In this document: positions 5,669-5,674 of the stretch, in pieces | Position numbering within the stretch: position 1 is the stretch's first letter | How the letters are laid out: the number at the start of each line of letters is the position of its first letter | From: CAYJXJ01 sp964374095 | Lineage (GTDB): Bacteria; Elusimicrobiota; Elusimicrobia; UBA1565; UBA9628 | Length of the DNA stretch: 5,674 nucleotides | Direction of reading: 5' to 3' | NCBI GenBank assembly: GCA_964374095.1 | Contig: CAYJXJ010000246.1 | Coordinates: 1-5,674 of the forward strand | The notes under the pieces: generated by a model | What the model was told of the DNA's origin: nothing | Databases searched by the model: none | What the model saw: only the letters and a program-made list of their open reading frames with translations | Program-made: the position numbers and the translations under genes

Positions 5669-5674
5669 ATGCCC
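5669..5674 (+). CDS. Start of a further operon gene, cut by the window edge
   Basis: Only ATG CCC (Met-Pro) is visible. The perfect SD 8 nt upstream and the 23-nt gap from the preceding stop indicate a fourth gene in the operon. In other bacteria preTA is often followed by dihydropyrimidinase or another reductive-pathway enzyme, but nothing in these six bases shows which gene this is. Confidence 0.6.

Noticed and set aside
1..5674. tRNA, rRNA, CRISPR array, phage genes or toxin-antitoxin pair
   Set aside because: No cloverleaf, direct-repeat array, structural phage protein or small toxin-like gene pair could be found on either strand.

Overview
The window comes from a G+C-rich bacterium (roughly 60-65% G+C by eye, dense genes, short spacers). 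All intact genes are on the + strand. Nothing here fixes the phylum. The protein families are widespread, and both upstream gene starts lack a Shine-Dalgarno sequence.

Layout. (1) 91-1692: a single-gene unit encoding an FAD-dependent oxidoreductase of the phytoene-desaturase-like / PYROXD2-like class, closed by a very strong intrinsic terminator (perfect 22-nt palindrome plus T7, 1723-1751). (2) 1755-2211: the decayed C-terminal half of an IS630-type DDE transposase, directly behind the terminator, with no N-terminal half. (3) 2212-2377: non-coding spacer with a nested GC-rich inverted-repeat structure, a second hairpin and a candidate promoter. (4) 2378-5645: a tightly coupled operon, preT (4-bp overlap) preA (1-bp overlap) small unknown gene. 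A mini-ORF carrying a perfect AGGAGG follows, then the first two codons of another gene that runs off the window.

Function. PreT and PreA together correspond to the N-terminal and C-terminal parts of the single-chain eukaryotic dihydropyrimidine dehydrogenase. PreT takes electrons from NAD(P)H through FAD and two Fe-S clusters. PreA carries two ferredoxin-type clusters and an FMN active site that reduces uracil/thymine to the 5,6-dihydro form, the first step of reductive pyrimidine breakdown. The ligand and catalytic residues known from pig DPD can be placed one by one, including the unusual glutamine cluster ligand. The third gene resembles DUF6624-type proteins and has no known role. The gene cut off at the right edge would be a natural place for dihydropyrimidinase or another pathway gene, but only Met-Pro is visible.

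Most unusual signal. Four perfect inverted repeats with 10-13-bp arms and 2-5-nt loops lie within about 920 bp of protein-coding sequence in preT and the start of preA. That is far denser than elsewhere in the window. One of them lies in a basic N-terminal extension of PreA that precedes the conserved domain. No clearly new multi-gene system is visible; the rest is recognisable metabolism plus one transposon remnant.
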